NCBI RefSeq assembly: GCF_946479715.1
Contig: NZ_CAMLHF010000231.1
Span: 1-7,730 of the forward strand
Direction of reading: 5' to 3'
Origin: an uncultured Pedobacter sp.
GTDB taxonomy: Bacteria > Bacteroidota > Bacteroidia > Sphingobacteriales > Sphingobacteriaceae
DNA: 7,730 nt
Of the stretch, positions 4,898 through 7,730 are shown in pieces; the first letter of the stretch is position 1, and every line of letters begins with the position of its first letter. Made by a program: the position numbers and the translations under genes. The notes below the pieces were generated by a model that was not told the origin of the DNA, made no database searches, and was given only the letters and a program-made list of their open reading frames with translations.

Positions 4898-7730
4898 ATG
4901 GCTATTAATTTTACCAGAACCTCCCTATTCGCTACCAAGATTATTTTTGTCCTATTTCAACCTGTATTACTTTTAAAAACATGTACTCCTCCTGTTAGTG
5001 AACAGAGATCAGGATTAAAGGTGCAAGTTGATTCTCCTTTAACAGAATCAACAAAACACCTTCCCGGCAATAGTCTGGCTGGTCTGCGTACATTTCCGGG
5101 CTTGCATGTTCAAACCATGGCAACAGAGCCCACATTAATAAACCCAACTAATATTGATGTTGATGAAAAAGGACGGGTTTGGGTAACCGAAGCCTATAAT
5201 TACAGGTTCGAGATCAACAATAATAAGCCCAAACCAGAAGGTGACAGGATTTTAATATTAGAGGATAAGGATGGCGACGGACATCTGGAAACTAGTAAAA
5301 CATTTTATCAGGGAGCTGAAATTAATGCGCCATTAGGTATCTGCGTATTGGGCAACAGGGTTATTGTTTCTCAAAGCCCATATGTGTGGGCCTTTTATGA
5401 TGATAATGGTGATGATAAGGCCGATCGTAAAGAAATCCTGTTTCAGGGGATTGGCGGCGAACAGCATGACCACGGTATCCATACCTTTACTTTTGGTCCG
5501 GATGGCAAACTATATTTCAATTTTGGAAATATGGGGCAAACATTAAAGGATAAAAACAACAAGACAGTACTTGATCAGGATGGTGACGAAATTGGCCCTA
5601 AAAAGTATAAGGAAGGTATGGTATTTAGGTGTGACCCGGATGGATCTAATGTGGAGGTTATTGGACACAATTTTAGAAATCCTTTTGAGGTTGCAGTTGA
5701 TAGTTATGGCACGGTTTGGCAAAGTGATAATGATGATGACGGCAATAAAGGTGTTCGGATTAACTATGTAATGGAGCATGGTAATTTCGGTTTTAAGGAC
5801 GAAATGACAGGCGCATACTGGCCTTCAGAACGTGTTAACATGGAAGATTCTATTCCGCTACGTCACTGGCACTTAAACGACCCGGGTGTAGTTCCAAATC
5901 TTTTGCAAACAGGCTCGGGATCTCCGACTGGAATCCTTATTTATGAAGGTTCGTTATTACCTCCTCAGTTTCACAACCAAATGATTCATTCGGAACCCGG
6001 ACATAACGTTGTAAGGTCATATCCTGTAAAGAAAAACGGGGCTGGCTATACTGCAGAAATCATTAATATATTAAACAATGACAGAGATCAGTGGTTCCGT
6101 CCGGCAGATGTTTGTATAGCTCCTGATGGCTCTTTAATTGTTGCAGACTGGTATGATCCGGGAGTTGGCGGACACAGAGTTGGTGACCTGGAGCGCGGGC
6201 GTATTTACAGGGTTGCCCCTAATGCCCTTGCATCAAAATATACTGCTCCGATATTTAATTATAGCACACCTAAAGGTGCTATTGAGGCATTACAAAATCC
6301 GAATTTAGCGGTGCGCAGGCATGCTTATTTAGCTCTAGTAGAAATGGATAAAAAAGCCATCCCTGTCTTGAACAAACTATGGCGCTCAACAACCAATCAG
6401 CGCATGAGGGCCAGGGCATTATGGATTTTATCTAAATCATCTGATTCAAAGAAATATTTAGATGAGGCCGCTAATGATAAAAATCCGGACATCCGTATTA
6501 CTGCTTTAAGAGCTGCCAGACAAACGAAGTTAAATCCAATTGATTATGTAAAGCAATTGGTGAATGATTCTAATATGGAGGTTTTAAGGGAGTGTGCGAT
6601 AACGCTAAGACATAATAAGACAGCCGAAGCAGCGGAACTTTGGGCTAAGCTGGCCATGAAACACAACGGAACTGACAGATGGTACCTGGAGGCCTTAGGT
6701 ATAGGTGCAGATAAGCAATGGGATACCTATCTGGCGGCATATTTAAAAGAAACAAAAGATCCATTATCTAGTGCAGGAGGAAAAGATGTTATCTGGAGAT
6801 CGAGAACGGCATTAGCCCTACCCTTTCTTGAAAAATTAGCATCCGATCAAAGCACTCCATTAGATAAAAGACTTAGGTATTTCCGTGCATTTGATTTTAT
6901 TGAAGGCCCTCAAAAAACTAAGACTTTACTGTCGATGTTGGATAAAAACACCGACCTATCAACATCATCCATTATACTTAGCTTAATGGATGCTAAAGAG
7001 GTAACAAGTTCTCCCTTATCATTAAATGCCTTAAAAAAAGTGCTCGACTCAAAATCGGGAACATCAGAATACCTAAATCTGGTTGCCAAATATCAGATTA
7101 AAACAGAAGGTGCTAAATTATTAGAGATGGTAATTGCCAATGGAAATAATTCTGTTGGCGTTGATGCTGCAAGACTTTTAATTGAGCTTAAAGATACTGA
7201 ACGCATTAAAGAGGTAATTAAAAATAAAGACATCAATAAAACAGCCCCTATTTTTGAAGCACTTGGTGCTGTGGGTAATAAAGAATCTATTGGTATACTT
7301 TCTGGTGCGGTAGCAAGTTCATCTTATGATAAATCGTTACGTCAGAAAGCTGCTGAAATGATGGGAAAAAGCCGGATTGGGCAAACCAGAGTCCTGGAAA
7401 TGCTAAAAACCAAGGCTTTTGCTGCAGATTTAATTCCTTTTGCTGTAAAAGGTGTAAGCGGATCTGGGGTTAAGGGATTGTATGAGGAAGCAAAAACTTA
7501 TTTACCAGGTTCTAATGCAGATGAAGCGAAAAAGGGCACCATGGTAACTTTTAATGAAATTATTGCTTTTAAAGGAAATGCATTAAAGGGAAAAGCTGTT
7601 TTTAACAAGGCCTGTTTTATATGCCATAAAGCAAATGGACAAGGATTAGACTTTGGACCAAACTTATCTGAAATTGGCGCTAAGCTACCAAAAGAAGGTC
7701 TTTTTGATGCTATTGTGAGGCCATCGGCAG
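4898..7730 (+). CDS. Exported PVC-type dehydrogenase: beta-propeller, HEAT-like repeats, CxxCH heme domain; C-terminus cut by window edge
   Basis: The frame is open from ATG 4898 to the window end (944 residues, no stop). A TAA at 4856-4858 closes the frame upstream and no other ATG lies between, which supports this start. Residues about 9-26 form a hydrophobic export signal. Cys29 in LLLKTCTPP may be a lipidation site, although the lipobox is not canonical. Residues about 63-435 match the putative membrane-bound dehydrogenase domain (TIGR02604 type): INPTNIDVDEKGRVWVTEAYNY, then DGDG, then HDHGIH at 190-195, GHNFRNP at 256-262 and VADWYDPG at 415-422. This fold is related to the PQQ sugar dehydrogenases. 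Residues about 456-870 are helical HEAT-like repeats (for example NPDIRITALRAAR). Residues about 890 onward begin the matching heme-binding domain (TIGR02603 type) with CFICH at 906-910, GQGLDFGPNLSEIGAKL and the IVRPSA strand. It probably oxidises a carbohydrate outside the cytoplasm and passes electrons to heme c; substrate and partner are unknown. Confidence 0.92.
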   Translation, partial: MAINFTRTSLFATKIIFVLFQPVLLLKTCTPPVSEQRSGLKVQVDSPLTESTKHLPGNSLAGLRTFPGLHVQTMATEPTLINPTNIDVDEKGRVWVTEAYNYRFEINNNKPKPEGDRILILEDKDGDGHLETSKTFYQGAEINAPLGICVLGNRVIVSQSPYVWAFYDDNGDDKADRKEILFQGIGGEQHDHGIHTFTFGPDGKLYFNFGNMGQTLKDKNNKTVLDQDGDEIGPKKYKEGMVFRCDPDGSNVEVIGHNFRNPFEVAVDSYGTVWQSDNDDDGNKGVRINYVMEHGNFGFKDEMTGAYWPSERVNMEDSIPLRHWHLNDPGVVPNLLQTGSGSPTGILIYEGSLLPPQFHNQMIHSEPGHNVVRSYPVKKNGAGYTAEIINILNNDRDQWFRPADVCIAPDGSLIVADWYDPGVGGHRVGDLERGRIYRVAPNALASKYTAPIFNYSTPKGAIEALQNPNLAVRRHAYLALVEMDKKAIPVLNKLWRSTTNQRMRARALWILSKSSDSKKYLDEAANDKNPDIRITALRAARQTKLNPIDYVKQLVNDSNMEVLRECAITLRHNKTAEAAELWAKLAMKHNGTDRWYLEALGIGADKQWDTYLAAYLKETKDPLSSAGGKDVIWRSRTALALPFLEKLASDQSTPLDKRLRYFRAFDFIEGPQKTKTLLSMLDKNTDLSTSSIILSLMDAKEVTSSPLSLNALKKVLDSKSGTSEYLNLVAKYQIKTEGAKLLEMVIANGNNSVGVDAARLLIELKDTERIKEVIKNKDINKTAPIFEALGAVGNKESIGILSGAVASSSYDKSLRQKAAEMMGKSRIGQTRVLEMLKTKAFAADLIPFAVKGVSGSGVKGLYEEAKTYLPGSNADEAKKGTMVTFNEIIAFKGNALKGKAVFNKACFICHKANGQGLDFGPNLSEIGAKLPKEGLFDAIVRPSA

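Noticed and set aside
5364..5779. Three short open frames (5364-5546 plus, 5543-5779 minus, 5571-5771 plus)
   Set aside because: All overlap the continuous dehydrogenase reading frame, which shows clear family motifs through this stretch.
1..7730. CRISPR array, transposase, phage or tRNA genes
   Set aside because: No regularly spaced repeats, transposase motifs, phage proteins or cloverleaf-like sequences were seen on either strand.

Overview
The window looks like chromosomal DNA of a Bacteroidota bacterium, probably of the Pedobacter/Sphingobacteriaceae type (inference). The base composition is AT-rich. None of the three start codons has a clear Shine-Dalgarno sequence, and promoter-like sites fit the Bacteroidota pattern TTG/TTTG - about 19 nt - TAnnTTTG. 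The protein families present (DUF1080, PQQ-type sugar dehydrogenase fused to PKD and cytochrome c, and the Planctomycete/Verrucomicrobium-type dehydrogenase with HEAT-like repeats and a heme domain) are often met together in carbohydrate loci of this phylum.

Layout: (1) 1-1231, minus strand, is the N-terminal 410 residues of a secreted DUF1080 (3-keto-disaccharide hydrolase-like) protein that runs off the left edge. (2) 1232-1809 is a long divergent intergenic region with no convincing gene. It is rich in symmetry: a 21-bp-spaced direct repeat, a perfect 28-bp palindrome, an 80-bp imperfect inverted repeat and candidate promoters facing both ways. (3) 1810-4533, plus strand, is a complete 907-residue secreted protein that fuses a PQQ sugar dehydrogenase domain, a PKD domain, a cytochrome c domain and a CBM6-like C-terminal beta domain. 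(4) 4534-4897 holds a REP-like inverted repeat, a very strong intrinsic terminator, a perfect 16-bp operator-like palindrome and a candidate promoter. (5) 4898-7730, plus strand, is the first 944 residues of a membrane-bound-dehydrogenase-type beta-propeller protein with HEAT-like repeats and a C-terminal CxxCH heme site. It runs off the right edge.

Taken together, all three products appear to be exported. Two carry both a sugar-dehydrogenase-like propeller and a heme c site, and the third belongs to the family that cleaves or hydrates 3-keto-glycosides. A reasonable inference is an extracytoplasmic route that oxidises sugars, passes electrons to c-type heme and processes the oxidised glycosides. 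The two plus-strand genes are separated by a terminator and have their own promoters. They may nevertheless be co-regulated, because a 10-mer core (AATCGATTGC) of a LacI-family-like operator lies in both promoter regions. No transposase, CRISPR array, tRNA or rRNA was seen.
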